DNA of 64,000 bases, taken from assembly GCF_900564155.1 (NCBI RefSeq), contig NZ_LS999839.1, forward strand, positions 803,097-867,096, in the 5' to 3' direction. Origin of the DNA: Pedobacter schmidteae. GTDB lineage: Bacteria; Bacteroidota; Bacteroidia; Sphingobacteriales; Sphingobacteriaceae. Made by a program: the position numbers and the translations under genes. Positions 9,221-18,913 of this stretch are shown here, piece by piece (within the stretch, counting starts at the first letter, position 1; each line of letters begins with the position of its first letter). The notes under the pieces are model-generated. The model saw only the letters and a program-made list of their open reading frames with translations, ran no database searches and was not told the origin of the DNA.

Positions 9221-9775
9221 ATGATAAAAAAGTTTTTGTTTTCTACCCTCATTGGTTTGTGCAGCCTTACAGCCCTCAACGCACAAACAAAAACAAAAGA
9301 AACCAATAAATTAGCAGATCCTGACAATTTAGCTTCACAATATTTTTCGCAGGTAATGGGTGTTGCAGTAGATGCTACTTCCAATGTAAAGCTTTACAAG
9401 TTCATTTACGAGTGGATTGGTACTCCTTACAGATTTGGGGGAAATACAGAAAAAGGAATTGACTGTTCGGCCTTTACAAAAGCCATTTACGATAAAGTTT
9501 TCAACACAACGATATTGCGAAATTCACGTGATATTTTTAGTATGGTAGATCCGTTACCTAAAGACGAACTGAAAGAAGGAGACCTTGTATTTTTCAAAAT
9601 AAAAAGCAGAAGCATTACTCACATCGGCATATACCTTGGCGATAACCGCTTTGCTCATGCATCATCAAGCAGAGGCGTAGTGATCAGCAATTTAAACGAG
9701 CCCTATTATTCGAGATACTTCTATAAAGGCGGCCGCATTTTAGATGGCGTTAAAGAAGATCTGATCCGAGAGTAA
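9221..9775 (+). CDS. Exported NlpC/P60 peptidoglycan endopeptidase
   Basis: 184 residues with a signal peptide (residues 1-21, ending LNAQ). The C40 cysteine-peptidase domain is complete: GTPYRFGGNTEKGIDCSAF carries the catalytic Cys, and HIGIYLGDNRFAHAS the catalytic His and its partner. Such enzymes cut gamma-D-Glu-diaminopimelate bonds in cell-wall peptides. No SH3 or LysM targeting domain is seen, so it is a minimal single-domain form. It has its own promoter and a strong terminator, so it is probably monocistronic. Confidence 0.92.
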   Translation: MIKKFLFSTLIGLCSLTALNAQTKTKETNKLADPDNLASQYFSQVMGVAVDATSNVKLYKFIYEWIGTPYRFGGNTEKGIDCSAFTKAIYDKVFNTTILRNSRDIFSMVDPLPKDELKEGDLVFFKIKSRSITHIGIYLGDNRFAHASSSRGVVISNLNEPYYSRYFYKGGRILDGVKEDLIRE

Positions 9776-9804
9776 AAGCACTAATCTTTACTTCAAAAGC
9801 ATTG

Positions 9805-9836
9805 GTCCTTCTAAACATTTAGAAGGACTTTTTTTA
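9805..9836 (+). terminator. Terminator of the NlpC/P60 gene
   Basis: A near-perfect 10-11-bp stem, GTCCTTCTAAA (9805-9815) with its complement ending at 9828, followed by eight T. Confidence 0.9.
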
Positions 9837-9849
9837 TACCTATAGTCAA

Positions 9850-10947
9850 ATGAAACTTTCAATTACAAGCCTCCTGATTACGGCAAGCTCTTTTATTATA
9901 ATAAGCTGCGGGAGCAATACAGCCAGCGTTCCGCAGCAACTTCCACCGCAGGACACGCTTAAGGTAAAAAAAGCAGATACCCTATCCATCACGGCCGTGG
10001 GAGACATCATGATTGGCTCTGCATATCCGTCAAAATCCAACCTCCCTGCAGACGATGCCATAAACAGCTTTAAGGAGGTTGATTCGTTATTAAAAGGAGA
10101 TATCGTATTTGGGAACCTGGAGGGATGTTTTCTTAACAGTGGAAAATCTACTAAATGTAAGGATACCAATAGCAATAGCTGTTTCGCCTTCAGAATGCCC
10201 GAACGCTACGCCAGCATAATTCAAAAGGCAGGTTTTAATTTATTGAGCATAGCTAATAACCATGTCGGAGATTTTGGACTAAAGGGCAGGACGAGAACGG
10301 CTGCCATCTTAGACTCGCTGAACATTCATTATGCCGGGCTTCAATCACATCCTTTCAGTATTTTTGAAAAAGACAGTGTAAAATATGCTTTCTGTGCCTT
10401 TGCGCCCAACGAGAATACGGTATCCATCAATAAGGTAGATAGTGCAAAACAATTGGTTAAACAATTAAAAGCTCAGGTAGATATTGTTATTGTATCTTTT
10501 CACGGAGGAGCTGAAGGAGCAAAATTTGAACATATAACCAAAAGAAACGAGCTATTTTATGGGGAAAACCGTGGCAATGTTTATGCCTTTGCCCACGCCG
10601 TGATTGATGCCGGCGCCGATGTGGTTTTGGGACATGGCCCCCATGTTACCCGGGCTGTTGAGGTCTATAAAAACAAGTTTATCGCTTATAGCCTTGGAAA
10701 TTTTTGTACTTATGGCATGTTCAGTCTGAAAGGCCCAAATGGCATAGCCCCTTTGCTACAGCTTAAAATCAATAGCAATGGCGATTTTTTGTATGCCGAT
10801 ATTGTTTCGGTAAAGCAAGACAAGATTAACCGGTTGACATTAGACGCCAACCATGGTGCATTAAAAAAAATAATAGCATTAACGAATGCAGACATCAATA
10901 ATCATGGTCTAAAATTTTCGGAGACTGGCCGTATAGAGAAAAAATAG
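9850..10947 (+). CDS. CapA-family (PGA_cap) lipoprotein
   Basis: 365 residues. A signal peptide ends in a lipobox (IIISC, Cys near 20), so it is likely membrane-anchored. The CapA/metallophosphatase-like fold shows its usual landmarks: AVGDIMIG, VFGNLEGCF, LLSIANNHVGDFG, VSFHGGAEG and VLGHGPHVTRAVEVY followed by YSLGNFCTYG. Family members take part in poly-gamma-glutamate capsule synthesis or are related phosphoesterase-like proteins. No other capsule genes are adjacent, so the real role is open. It is followed 39 bp later by the SPFH gene on the same strand. Confidence 0.85.
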   Translation: MKLSITSLLITASSFIIISCGSNTASVPQQLPPQDTLKVKKADTLSITAVGDIMIGSAYPSKSNLPADDAINSFKEVDSLLKGDIVFGNLEGCFLNSGKSTKCKDTNSNSCFAFRMPERYASIIQKAGFNLLSIANNHVGDFGLKGRTRTAAILDSLNIHYAGLQSHPFSIFEKDSVKYAFCAFAPNENTVSINKVDSAKQLVKQLKAQVDIVIVSFHGGAEGAKFEHITKRNELFYGENRGNVYAFAHAVIDAGADVVLGHGPHVTRAVEVYKNKFIAYSLGNFCTYGMFSLKGPNGIAPLLQLKINSNGDFLYADIVSVKQDKINRLTLDANHGALKKIIALTNADINNHGLKFSETGRIEKK

Positions 10948-10986
10948 TTCGTATCTTGAAGTGATTTATCATTTTAAACACTTCTT

Positions 10987-11913
10987 ATGGCTTTTTACAT
11001 TTTTCTTTTCGTTGTCCTGATCATCCTGATCAGCTCTTTTGTTACCGTTAAACAAGGAACAATTGCGGTAATTACCATCTTCGGGAAATACAGGCGGCTG
11101 TTAAGTCCGGGACTTAGCTTAAAAATCCCCTTAATAGAAACTATTCATTCGCGGATTTCCATACAAAACCGTTCCGTAGAGCTGTCCTTTCAGGCGGTAA
11201 CTCAGGATCAGGCTAATGTTTATTTTAAAGCAATGCTTCTTTATTCGGTTATCAACCATGATGAAGAGACCATTAAAAATGTAGCTTTTAAATTTGTGGA
11301 TTCTACCAATTTAATGCAGGCACTTATCCGCACTATCGAAGGCTCAATCAGAGCTTATGTAGCTACCCAGAAACAGGCTAATGTACTTGCCCAGCGTAAT
11401 GAAATTGTAGAACATGTTAAACACCAGATTGACCAGGTATTGGAAAGCTGGGGATATCATCTCCAGGATTTGCAACTAAATGACATCACATTTGATGAAG
11501 AAATCATGCGCTCCATGAGCCGCGTTGTGGCCTCCAACAATTTAAAAGCAGCGGCCGAAAATGAAGGCCAGGCTTTGCTAATCACCAAAACTAAAGGCGC
11601 CGAAGCTGATGGTAATGCCATTAAAATCGCAGCAGCGGCCGAAAGGGAAGCAGCACAACTACGTGGACAAGGTATTGCTTTATTCAGGGCAGAGGTGGCC
11701 CATGGTATGACTAAAGCGGCTCAGGAGATGGAAGAAGCCAATCTTGACATATCCGTAATCCTTTTCACGATGTGGACAGAGTCGATCAAACAATTTGCGG
11801 AGAACAGTGAGGGGAACGTAATCTTTCTTGACGGATCTACCGAAGGCATGAACCGCACAATGAAAGAAATGATGGCCATGCAAATTCAGAAAGCATCCGA
11901 GGGCAAAAAATAA
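10987..11913 (+). CDS. SPFH/band-7 membrane protein (stomatin/slipin-like)
   Basis: 308 residues. One N-terminal membrane segment (residues 2-22) is followed by a band-7/SPFH domain (TVKQGTIAVITIFGKYRRLLSPGLSLKIPL) and an Ala/Glu-rich helical stretch (AAAENEGQALLITKTKGAEA onward) that would form the oligomerising coiled coil. These proteins form ring-like scaffolds in membrane microdomains and often regulate membrane proteases. No NfeD-type partner is adjacent. It ends inside a 50-bp palindromic terminator. Confidence 0.88.
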   Translation: MAFYIFLFVVLIILISSFVTVKQGTIAVITIFGKYRRLLSPGLSLKIPLIETIHSRISIQNRSVELSFQAVTQDQANVYFKAMLLYSVINHDEETIKNVAFKFVDSTNLMQALIRTIEGSIRAYVATQKQANVLAQRNEIVEHVKHQIDQVLESWGYHLQDLQLNDITFDEEIMRSMSRVVASNNLKAAAENEGQALLITKTKGAEADGNAIKIAAAAEREAAQLRGQGIALFRAEVAHGMTKAAQEMEEANLDISVILFTMWTESIKQFAENSEGNVIFLDGSTEGMNRTMKEMMAMQIQKASEGKK

Positions 11914-11962
11914 ACACATAAAAAAGCCTATCATTTATAAATGATAGGCTTTTTTATGTGTT
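11913..11962. terminator. Bidirectional terminator, 50-bp perfect palindrome
   Basis: Positions 11913-11962 are a perfect inverted repeat centred between 11937 and 11938. Each arm contains GCCTATCATTTA next to an A/T run, so on both strands the stem runs into U residues. It lies between the convergent SPFH and protease genes and includes the last base of the SPFH stop codon. Confidence 0.92.
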
Positions 11963-11977
11963 AAGGGAAATGAGCAG

Positions 11978-14137
11978 TTAATTAAATCCCCCAGGAGCAG
12001 TCTTAACCAGTTCTGCACCTTTCTGATTACTCAGCTGCATGAAATCAGCCATTACCTTCAAGCTCTCATTCTGGATAAAATCAAAGTTTTCCTCTTTCTT
12101 GATTTTATCTCCTTTCTTCACTGCAGGCAAACCTCTCGAAGCCCTCAAAGCATTAACCTTCGCCAGGTTCTTCGCTTCCAGGCTGTCTCTTTCCGCTTTC
12201 AATTTAGCTTCATCCAATGATACAGAAACTTCTTTCTCGCGTTTCTTAGACTCAGCAATATCTTCCTGCATGATTTTATAATCCAATGATTTTTCCATGC
12301 GTTGGTTATGTAAGTTGGCCAATGAAGTTTTAATAGTTGTTAAGTTGGCCACAGGAGTAAAATCGGACTTTTTCACTTCATCCCATGGCAAAGCAGAAGG
12401 TTCGGTATCTTCACCTATTTTATCCATTGGATATAATGAAGGGAACTCAATATCTGGCATTACACCTTTGTGTTGTGTGCTGCTACCGGTTACACGATAA
12501 AATTTGGCCATTGTTAGGTTGATCTGCCCAAGCTTAATACCTTCCTTTTCCGTTTTTCCTCCAGTGCCATTTTTGCCAACAAGAGCAGCCAATCTTTGAA
12601 GGATAGAAGGATTAACCAACCTGTTCATATCTATTGACGACTGAACTGTTCCTTTACCATAGGTTTGCGTCCCCATGATGATGCCTCTTCCATAATCCTG
12701 AATAGCACCTGCAAAAATTTCCGAAGCAGAAGCACTCAACCTATCTACCATTACACCAAACGGACCATTCCATGCCACACCAGAATTGGTATCTTCACTC
12801 ACTTCAACATCACCTTTCAGGTCTTTAACCTGTACAACAGGCCCTCTATCAATAAACAAACCGGTAAGGTCAATAGCTTCAACCAACGAACCACCTCCAT
12901 TCGCGCGAAGGTCCATCACTATTGCATCTACTTTATCACGATTTTTTAAGGTATCAATCAATAACTTAACATCACGTGTGGTACTTTTATAATTCGGGTC
13001 TCCGGCATTTGCGGCTTTAAAATCGGCATAAAAAGCAGGGACTGTAATAATACCTATTTTATAAGCTTTACCATTTGATTCTATGGTTTGTACTTTCTTT
13101 TTGGCCGATTGATCTTCCATCACAATTTTCTCTCTTACCAGCTCAATAATTATCGGTTTTGAGGACATTTCTTTACCTGCAGGGATAATCTTTAAGCGAA
13201 CTTTTGTACCTTTTGGTCCTTTAATTTTAGCTACCGAACTTTCAATTCTCCAGCCTATAATATCTTCAAATTCACCATCAGCCTGTGCCACACCAATAAT
13301 CCTGTCGCCGGCACTTAACAATTTACTTTTAAAAGCCGGCCCACCCGGGATGACTTCAGCAATTTTTAATATTTCATTTTCCAGTTGTAATCTTGCGCCA
13401 ATACCTTCAAAAGATCTGGCCATGTCCTCGTTAAACTGCTGGGCATTGCTTGGGTTAAAATAATTGGTATGCGGATCTATCGTTTCTGTAAAAGCATCCA
13501 TAATGGTCTGAAAAACATCCTGATTATTTAATTTAGAGGCCTGCGACTTCAGTGCTTCGTAACGTTTTGTCAGCGTTTCAGCATTCTTGGCTTCCGGGGT
13601 CCCGGCAATTTTCAAGTTTACCAGTTCATATTTAACTCTTTTTCTCCAAAGATCATCTATTTCAGTTTTAGATTTTGCCCAAGGCATTTTCTCCCTGTCA
13701 AAAACATAAGTTTCATTGGCATTAAAGTTCTGCTTGATCTTAATTTGGGTAAACGCAAAATTGATGAATTCATTATAGCGTTTTAAATAAACATTAAAGA
13801 TATAAAATGGCCCGTTCAGGTCTCCATTGCGGAAATCGTCGTCCAGCGTAAATCTGAATTTTTCAAATTCTTTGATGTCTGAAGCCTGAAAATAATACTT
13901 ATACGGGTCAAGTTCTTTGATATATTTATCCAGCACCTTTGAGGAGATAGAATCATTAACCTTTATTTTTTTGTAGTTATAATTTTCAATTAGTGCCACA
14001 ATCTCCTTACAAACCAGGGCTTGCTTCTCATCCGGCATAATGTTGCTGATGCCTTGAACCAGTTGCTGAGGTTTAGGCGCAGCATGACAGGCGAGCACTG
14101 CGGCAGTAAAGGTTACCAGTAATATCTTTTTTAACAT
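11978..14137 (-). CDS. prc: Tail-specific C-terminal processing protease (S41A)
   Basis: 719 residues from the chosen start, close to the long Tsp/Prc type of E. coli. It degrades periplasmic proteins by their C-terminal tails. The N-terminal helical domain is followed by a PDZ domain (about 230-330, GIGARLQLENEILKI) and the S41 core with SASASEIFAGAIQDYG and GTQTYGKGTVQS, holding the Ser/Lys dyad. A C-terminal DUF3340-type region follows. Start MLKKILLV at 14137 gives a signal peptide with a possible lipobox (VLAC); ATG 14161 would add eight residues, and the GTG at 14176 is unlikely. Confidence 0.92.
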   Translation of the reverse strand: MLKKILLVTFTAAVLACHAAPKPQQLVQGISNIMPDEKQALVCKEIVALIENYNYKKIKVNDSISSKVLDKYIKELDPYKYYFQASDIKEFEKFRFTLDDDFRNGDLNGPFYIFNVYLKRYNEFINFAFTQIKIKQNFNANETYVFDREKMPWAKSKTEIDDLWRKRVKYELVNLKIAGTPEAKNAETLTKRYEALKSQASKLNNQDVFQTIMDAFTETIDPHTNYFNPSNAQQFNEDMARSFEGIGARLQLENEILKIAEVIPGGPAFKSKLLSAGDRIIGVAQADGEFEDIIGWRIESSVAKIKGPKGTKVRLKIIPAGKEMSSKPIIIELVREKIVMEDQSAKKKVQTIESNGKAYKIGIITVPAFYADFKAANAGDPNYKSTTRDVKLLIDTLKNRDKVDAIVMDLRANGGGSLVEAIDLTGLFIDRGPVVQVKDLKGDVEVSEDTNSGVAWNGPFGVMVDRLSASASEIFAGAIQDYGRGIIMGTQTYGKGTVQSSIDMNRLVNPSILQRLAALVGKNGTGGKTEKEGIKLGQINLTMAKFYRVTGSSTQHKGVMPDIEFPSLYPMDKIGEDTEPSALPWDEVKKSDFTPVANLTTIKTSLANLHNQRMEKSLDYKIMQEDIAESKKREKEVSVSLDEAKLKAERDSLEAKNLAKVNALRASRGLPAVKKGDKIKKEENFDFIQNESLKVMADFMQLSNQKGAELVKTAPGGFN

Positions 14138-14202
14138 CTCTTTAACTATTTTAAAATCCATTTTTATGTGTAACACTAATATGATACCAATTTCAGAAAT
14201 AA

Positions 14203-14240
14203 ACAGAAAAGAGACAGTATTATTACTGTCTCTTTTCTGT
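14203..14240 (-). terminator. Hairpin after the TPR gene
   Basis: A perfect 17-bp stem (14203-14219 with 14224-14240) around a 4-nt loop, containing AGAGACAGTA. On the minus strand a short U-rich stretch follows. It lies between the TPR gene and prc and probably ends the TPR transcript. Confidence 0.75.
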
Positions 14241-14318
14241 AAACATACTAAAAGTTTAAATTACTATAATATCAGTTATATTAAAAACTATTTTTAATTC
14301 CATTTATTGTCTTAGTCC

Positions 14319-14999
14319 CTATTTCCGCGCCAGAACTTTAGCCGGGATTTGAGCTTTAGCTTCCCTGATTTGATTTTTGAACCGACTAAGGTTTGACGAT
14401 TTAGCCAACACTTCAGCTCTGTTGATGTCTTTTAGCGCAAGTGTATATTCCTTTTTCCTGGTTTTTACCTGAGCAATACCTAAAATTGAATCTATATAGG
14501 CATTATTGTCGCCCAATTGTTTGGCCAAAATCCCCTGTTGCGTATAAAACCATAAAGACTGGGTTAACTTTTCAGATGCAAAATATATCTTTCCAAGCTG
14601 ACCATAAGATTCCATTTGACCAGTTTTACTACCGATTTTAGAATACGTTTTTAAGGCTACATTTAACGTCACCTGCTCTGCTTCGGAATAATGAGCCAGC
14701 AAATAATGAACATTGGCCAATCTCAATAAAGCCGAACCATACTGTGTAAATTTCTTTGAACTGTTGTATTCAAAGGCTGCTTTACCAAATAGTGTGATTG
14801 CATCATTCAGGTCGCCACGACGCTCATTTTTTTCGGCATCTGCAAAATAGTCATCTCCACTATCCTCCTCCAGATTAGACACGACAATATTTACAGCACC
14901 ATTAACCGGCGGCGGTTGTTGCGACAAAAAAGAGCTATTTTGGGCAAAGGCCTGAACAGAAAGAAAAAGACCAGTAACAAGTAAACAAATTTTGTTCAT
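14319..14999 (-). CDS. Exported tetratricopeptide-repeat protein
   Basis: 226 residues starting at ATG 14999. A signal peptide (residues 1-19, ending AFAQ) is followed by TPR-like helix pairs, for example DAITLFGKAAFEYNSS, LANVHYLLAHYSEAEQ, GQLGKIYFASEKLTQSLWFY and ILGIAQVKTRKKEYTLA. It is probably a periplasmic protein-interaction module. No enzymatic motif is seen. A longer frame to 15017 would need a TTG and adds nothing typical of a signal peptide. Confidence 0.8.
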   Translation of the reverse strand: MNKICLLVTGLFLSVQAFAQNSSFLSQQPPPVNGAVNIVVSNLEEDSGDDYFADAEKNERRGDLNDAITLFGKAAFEYNSSKKFTQYGSALLRLANVHYLLAHYSEAEQVTLNVALKTYSKIGSKTGQMESYGQLGKIYFASEKLTQSLWFYTQQGILAKQLGDNNAYIDSILGIAQVKTRKKEYTLALKDINRAEVLAKSSNLSRFKNQIREAKAQIPAKVLARK

Positions 15000-15058
15000 T
15001 GGATAAAGATATAACAAATATACATAAACAACTGTATACTAAACAAAAAGGACAAAAC

Positions 15059-15628
15059 TCAAACTTTACTCAAAGGCAAATATCCAAGGTGTAAGAGATC
15101 ATGAGTAGCGTTAGCGCTCTGGTCAATTTGTATACGAAACTTCTGCTTCATGCTTACTGGTAAGACATCAGCTATTTCATAAATGTCGTCTACATCCACT
15201 CCATATTTATCGTCGATATGTGAAACTGCCCCCGCAAATCCCATGTGCTTATAAAACGCAGTTTCTTTTGCTTGCCTGCTAGCTTCTGCCATACTCCCGG
15301 CAACAATTAGCATCTTATAATGAAGTTCATCAAATTCCCCTTCTTTGTAACCTCCCAGGTTAATAAAAAACAATTTATTTGAGTTTACAGTAACCGCCTC
15401 GGCAACAGGCACAACTTTTACTGCATGTCCCTCAACCATATTCACTTCTCTCCAGGCGTCGATGTGTATCTTCCCATTTGCTTCAGGCCAGAAATCTATG
15501 ATCTCATTTTTTATTGCTGCAATTGACTCCCCAATGGCAAAAAAAATATCATGTTGTTCGGTATGTCTTCCCGGAGGCTTACATCCCAGCAAAATCATAA
15601 ATAATTTAACTTCAACCGTATGTTCCAT
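15059..15628 (-). CDS. DUF1543 protein
   Basis: 189 residues, cytosolic. It matches the DUF1543 family: LFMILLGCKPPGRHTEQHD near the N-terminus and FWPEANGKIHIDAWREV soon after, with a second half of similar alpha/beta make-up. The function of DUF1543 is unknown. It is the third gene of a tight minus-strand run, 10 bp after the phosphatase stop, so co-transcription with the S1/P1 nuclease and LMW phosphatase is likely. Confidence 0.85.
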   Translation of the reverse strand: MEHTVEVKLFMILLGCKPPGRHTEQHDIFFAIGESIAAIKNEIIDFWPEANGKIHIDAWREVNMVEGHAVKVVPVAEAVTVNSNKLFFINLGGYKEGEFDELHYKMLIVAGSMAEASRQAKETAFYKHMGFAGAVSHIDDKYGVDVDDIYEIADVLPVSMKQKFRIQIDQSANATHDLLHLGYLPLSKV

Positions 15629-15638
15629 GTCGTAATGC

Positions 15639-16079
15639 TTATTGCCTAATCTCGTTAATCAATTGTTTACAGCGTCCTTCTATCTCCAGGAAAACCGGTT
15701 CAAAAAGTTTATCATCAAAATACGGATCTGTGACTTCCAGATCATTGGATAAAAACAACTTCACTTTATTACGGTGTATTGCATCAGGCGCCAGTTTCAA
15801 CACATCTCTTAGGTTATTTTTATCCATTACCAGTATGTGATCAAAATCCTCAAACATCTCTACATTAAAATGTCTTGCCCGCTGCGCCGAAATATCATAA
15901 CCAAAGCTCCTGGCAACAGCAATACTCCGTTGGTCGGCAGGCTGATTCACATGCCAATCGCCCGTTCCTGCCGAGGCAATTTCCCAATCCAGATTCTGAG
16001 CATTCACCAGATGCCTCATAATGCCTTCGGCAAGTGGCGAACGGCAAATATTTCCCAGACAAACCATTAATATCTTCAT
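15639..16079 (-). CDS. Low-molecular-weight protein-tyrosine phosphatase
   Basis: 146 residues. The P-loop VCLGNICRSPLAEG sits at the N-terminus (nucleophile Cys7, Arg13) and the general acid Asp is in DPYFDD near the C-terminus. Enzymes of this family dephosphorylate phosphotyrosine in the cytosol and can act on BY-kinases of polysaccharide export, but no such kinase is nearby. It begins 3 bp after the S1/P1 nuclease stop, which suggests translational coupling. Confidence 0.93.
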   Translation of the reverse strand: MKILMVCLGNICRSPLAEGIMRHLVNAQNLDWEIASAGTGDWHVNQPADQRSIAVARSFGYDISAQRARHFNVEMFEDFDHILVMDKNNLRDVLKLAPDAIHRNKVKLFLSNDLEVTDPYFDDKLFEPVFLEIEGRCKQLINEIRQ

Positions 16080-16082
16080 CGC

Positions 16083-16889
16083 TTAATTATAGATTTCATT
16101 TAGAATATTTGCTAAACAGATGCCACCTTTTAACAGCTGCTCATTCAATAAACCCACAAATTCAAAATTATATTTATAACTCAACCTGTCTTCTGGTTTA
16201 ACAGCAGCATAAATCCTGTTACAGGCCTGATAAGATCCATAAACAAAATCTTTCAGGGAGTTATTTCTCCAGGCATTTAACTGATCGCCGGAAGGGTAGT
16301 CAATGGCGCTTGCATATTCTGTATAACTCAGCTGCTGGTAATCAATAAGCGACTCGTCCCAAACTCTGTGAAGATTGGATTTTTCGCCAAACCAGGTCAC
16401 AAAAACTTTATTTCCTCCCAGGTCTTCTTTTCTTGCGGTATGCATAGGCTGGTTTAAATCGCCAACCAGATGGACCAACAGGCGCATGGCTTGTCTTTTC
16501 TCATCAGCAGTACTTTTCCTGTTCTTTAAAACTGCCACCATTTCAGGAATCTTGTTGTATACATTCGCACCCTTTTCTGCGTCTAAAAGGTCAAACACTC
16601 CTTGCTTATCTAAACCAGCAGGAAGATTAACAAAATGCCAGTTGTACAAGTAATCATAGGCCGGATCAGATTTAATAAAATCGCCCCAATTACTCGCCAT
16701 CGCCAGGCTCTCATTACCCAATACCTCCTTAACTCCTTTACGGGCCTTATTGCTCAAATGATTTTCTGCAATCTGACCAACTATTCTATGCCCAAGCATC
16801 CCCCACGCACCAGCTTGTAATGGCAGGTATAAAGCCACCACCATGAGAAGTACCACTCTGATACTGTTTATCACCAATCTTTTTTTCAT
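16083..16889 (-). CDS. Secreted S1/P1-type nuclease
   Basis: 268 residues from ATG 16889. The signal peptide ends QAGA, leaving a mature N-terminal Trp (WGMLGHRIVGQIAENHL), which in this family is itself a zinc ligand. Further His/Asp ligands are visible in WGDFIKSDPAYDYLYNWHFV, HLVGDLNQPMHTA and NLHRVWDESLI. The tri-zinc enzyme cleaves single-stranded nucleic acids and 3'-phosphomonoesters outside the cytoplasm. Longer in-frame ATGs at 16910 and 16931 exist, but the latter lies inside a palindrome and neither improves the signal peptide. Confidence 0.92.
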   Translation of the reverse strand: MKKRLVINSIRVVLLMVVALYLPLQAGAWGMLGHRIVGQIAENHLSNKARKGVKEVLGNESLAMASNWGDFIKSDPAYDYLYNWHFVNLPAGLDKQGVFDLLDAEKGANVYNKIPEMVAVLKNRKSTADEKRQAMRLLVHLVGDLNQPMHTARKEDLGGNKVFVTWFGEKSNLHRVWDESLIDYQQLSYTEYASAIDYPSGDQLNAWRNNSLKDFVYGSYQACNRIYAAVKPEDRLSYKYNFEFVGLLNEQLLKGGICLANILNEIYN

Positions 16890-16916
16890 CTCTATATAAT
16901 TTGTTTTCATAAGTAG

Positions 16917-16956
16917 GAACAAAGCCATCATGAGCTAGCTCATGATGGCTTTGTTC
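16917..16956. repeat. 40-bp perfect palindrome upstream of the S1/P1 gene
   Basis: Positions 16917-16956 form a perfect inverted repeat centred on GAGCTAGCTC. It lies between the lipoprotein gene and the S1/P1 gene, both on the minus strand. The A-run that would give a U-tail is on the wrong side for the minus strand, so it is not a textbook terminator there. It may still end or process the upstream transcript. Confidence 0.8.
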
Positions 16957-16974
16957 AAAAAATTTAACCAGCAT

Positions 16975-17475
16975 TTATAATGCCTTAGGTTGACAAATAA
17001 TCCGTTCCTTTAACATCAGATTACATGCTCTTTGGTTTTCTATGCTTTCCAGATGGAGCTGATCTGGCTCCGTTGACCTGATATAAAAAGTTTTTTCATA
17101 TCGGCCAATCTGATAACAACCAGAAACTTTTTGCTTGTAATTTGCCTTGGTATAAGTGCCCGACAAAAACAAGCTATCTCCTCTTACCTGATACACCCCT
17201 TTTGCATACTCTTTCCATACTCCACCATTAAAACAGGAGTCTGTATAATAGTTTACCTTCGAATGGGTAGTCAGGTCAACATAAAAAGAATCGCAGGTAA
17301 ACTTAAATTTATGTTGTGTGTAATTTAACAGTTTATCCGAGTTTGCGATGCTGTCCTGATTCCATATTCCTTGCAAAAAGGCTTCTCCTTTTCCCTGTAC
17401 ATCGGGCAACCTCCTACATGCAGCAGCTGCGCAGCCAATAAGCAACAGAAAAAACAACGCTCTGCAAATACTCAT
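16975..17475 (-). CDS. fumC-associated lipoprotein of unknown function
   Basis: 166 residues with a signal peptide and a Cys after AAA (AAAAC, about residue 20), consistent with a lipoprotein. The mature part is mostly beta-strand with six Cys residues; it has the look of a small lipocalin-like or META-type sandwich (GIWNQDSIANSD, GVYQVRGDSLFLSGTY). No family was recognised. It starts 10 bp after the fumC stop, so the pair is probably one transcript; the metabolic connection is unclear. Confidence 0.75.
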   Translation of the reverse strand: MSICRALFFLLLIGCAAAACRRLPDVQGKGEAFLQGIWNQDSIANSDKLLNYTQHKFKFTCDSFYVDLTTHSKVNYYTDSCFNGGVWKEYAKGVYQVRGDSLFLSGTYTKANYKQKVSGCYQIGRYEKTFYIRSTEPDQLHLESIENQRACNLMLKERIICQPKAL

Positions 17476-17485
17476 ATCAAATTGT

Positions 17486-18883
17486 TTATTTCAAACTGCC
17501 AACCATGTCTTCCGGACGAACCCATTCATCAAATTGTTCTCCGCTCAATAGCCCCAGTTCAATCGCTGCATTTCTAAGCGTTTTATTTTCTTTATGTGCT
17601 TTTTTAGCAATTTTAGCTGCATTTTCATAACCAACATGCGGGTTCAATGCCGTAACCAACATCAATGAATTCTCGAGATGCTTTTTTATTTCAGGTAGGT
17701 TTGGAAGAATTCCCTTAGCACAGTGATCGTTAAACGATACACAAGCGTCACCAATCAGGCGTCCCGATTGCAATACATTAGCAGCAATTACAGGTTTAAA
17801 TACATTCAGTTCGAAATGGCCTGTAGCTCCGCCAATACTTACGGCAACATCATTTCCTATTACCTGCGCACAAACCATTGTCAAAGCCTCTGGCTGTGTA
17901 GGATTAACTTTTCCGGGCATAATAGATGAACCAGGTTCGTTATCAGGAATGATGATCTCACCAATACCCGAGCGAGGCCCCGAACTCAACATTCTCACAT
18001 CATTTGCCACCTTCATTAAAGAAACAGCCACACGTTTGTAAGCAGCAGAAAGTTCAACCATGGCATCATGGGCTGCTAAAGCTTCAAACTTATTTGGTGC
18101 TGTAACAAAAGGCAAACCGGTTAATTCGGCAATTTTCTTTGCAACCAATACATCGTAACCTTTAGGTGTATTTAAACCAGTGCCCACAGCGGTACCACCC
18201 AATGCCAATTCACTAATCATCACCAGGGCATTTTTAATTGCCCGTAAGCCATTACTTACTTGTTGTGCATAACCCGAGAACTCCTGTCCAAGTGTTAGCG
18301 GGGTAGCATCCATAAAATGGGTGCGCCCGGTTTTAACAATTGCTGCAAACTCTTCAGATTTTGCAACAAGGGTTTTATATAGTTTCTCCAAACCGGGAAT
18401 CGTTACCTCTACTGCTTGTTTATAGGCCGCAATGTGCATTGCTGTTGGATAGGTATCATTGGAAGATTGTGATTTATTCACATCGTCATTAGGATGCAAA
18501 ACCTTTTTATCATCAGCAAGGTTGCCACCGTTTAAAACGTGCGCACGATAGGCAATCACCTCATTTGCATTCATGTTGCTTTGTGTACCCGAACCTGTTT
18601 GCCATATCACCAAAGGGAACTGATCGTCCAGTGTACCGGCAATCACCTCATCGCAAGCTTTAGCAATTAGATTGGCCTTATCCTGTGCCAAAACACCCAA
18701 CTCGGTGTTCGCCAATGCTGCAGCTTTTTTCAGATATCCAAAAGCATGAATAATCTCTTTTGGCATAGAGGCCTCAGGTCCTATTTTAAAGTTATTTCTT
18801 GAACGTTCAGTTTGAGCACCCCAATATTTATCAGCAGGTACCTGCACTTCACCCATGGTATCGTGTTCGGTTCTAAAATTCAT
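17486..18883 (-). CDS. fumC: Fumarate hydratase, class II
   Basis: 465 residues, standard length for the iron-independent fumarase of the TCA cycle (fumarate to L-malate). The superfamily signature [15 protein letters not shown] is intact, and [14 protein letters not shown], near residue 100, and [16 protein letters not shown] hold the substrate-site residues. The start [20 protein letters not shown] is typical. A -7 box lies 22 bp upstream. The downstream lipoprotein is likely co-transcribed. Confidence 0.97.
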   Translation of the reverse strand: MNFRTEHDTMGEVQVPADKYWGAQTERSRNNFKIGPEASMPKEIIHAFGYLKKAAALANTELGVLAQDKANLIAKACDEVIAGTLDDQFPLVIWQTGSGTQSNMNANEVIAYRAHVLNGGNLADDKKVLHPNDDVNKSQSSNDTYPTAMHIAAYKQAVEVTIPGLEKLYKTLVAKSEEFAAIVKTGRTHFMDATPLTLGQEFSGYAQQVSNGLRAIKNALVMISELALGGTAVGTGLNTPKGYDVLVAKKIAELTGLPFVTAPNKFEALAAHDAMVELSAAYKRVAVSLMKVANDVRMLSSGPRSGIGEIIIPDNEPGSSIMPGKVNPTQPEALTMVCAQVIGNDVAVSIGGATGHFELNVFKPVIAANVLQSGRLIGDACVSFNDHCAKGILPNLPEIKKHLENSLMLVTALNPHVGYENAAKIAKKAHKENKTLRNAAIELGLLSGEQFDEWVRPEDMVGSLK

Positions 18884-18905
18884 AGTATTCTATTTTTTGT
18901 TGCAG

Positions 18906-18913
18906 CAAATTTA
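18906..18913 (-). promoter_or_regulatory. -7 promoter box for fumC
   Basis: The minus strand reads TAAATTTG, a full TAnnTTTG match, 22 bp before the fumC ATG. A well-spaced -33 box was not found. Confidence 0.5.
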
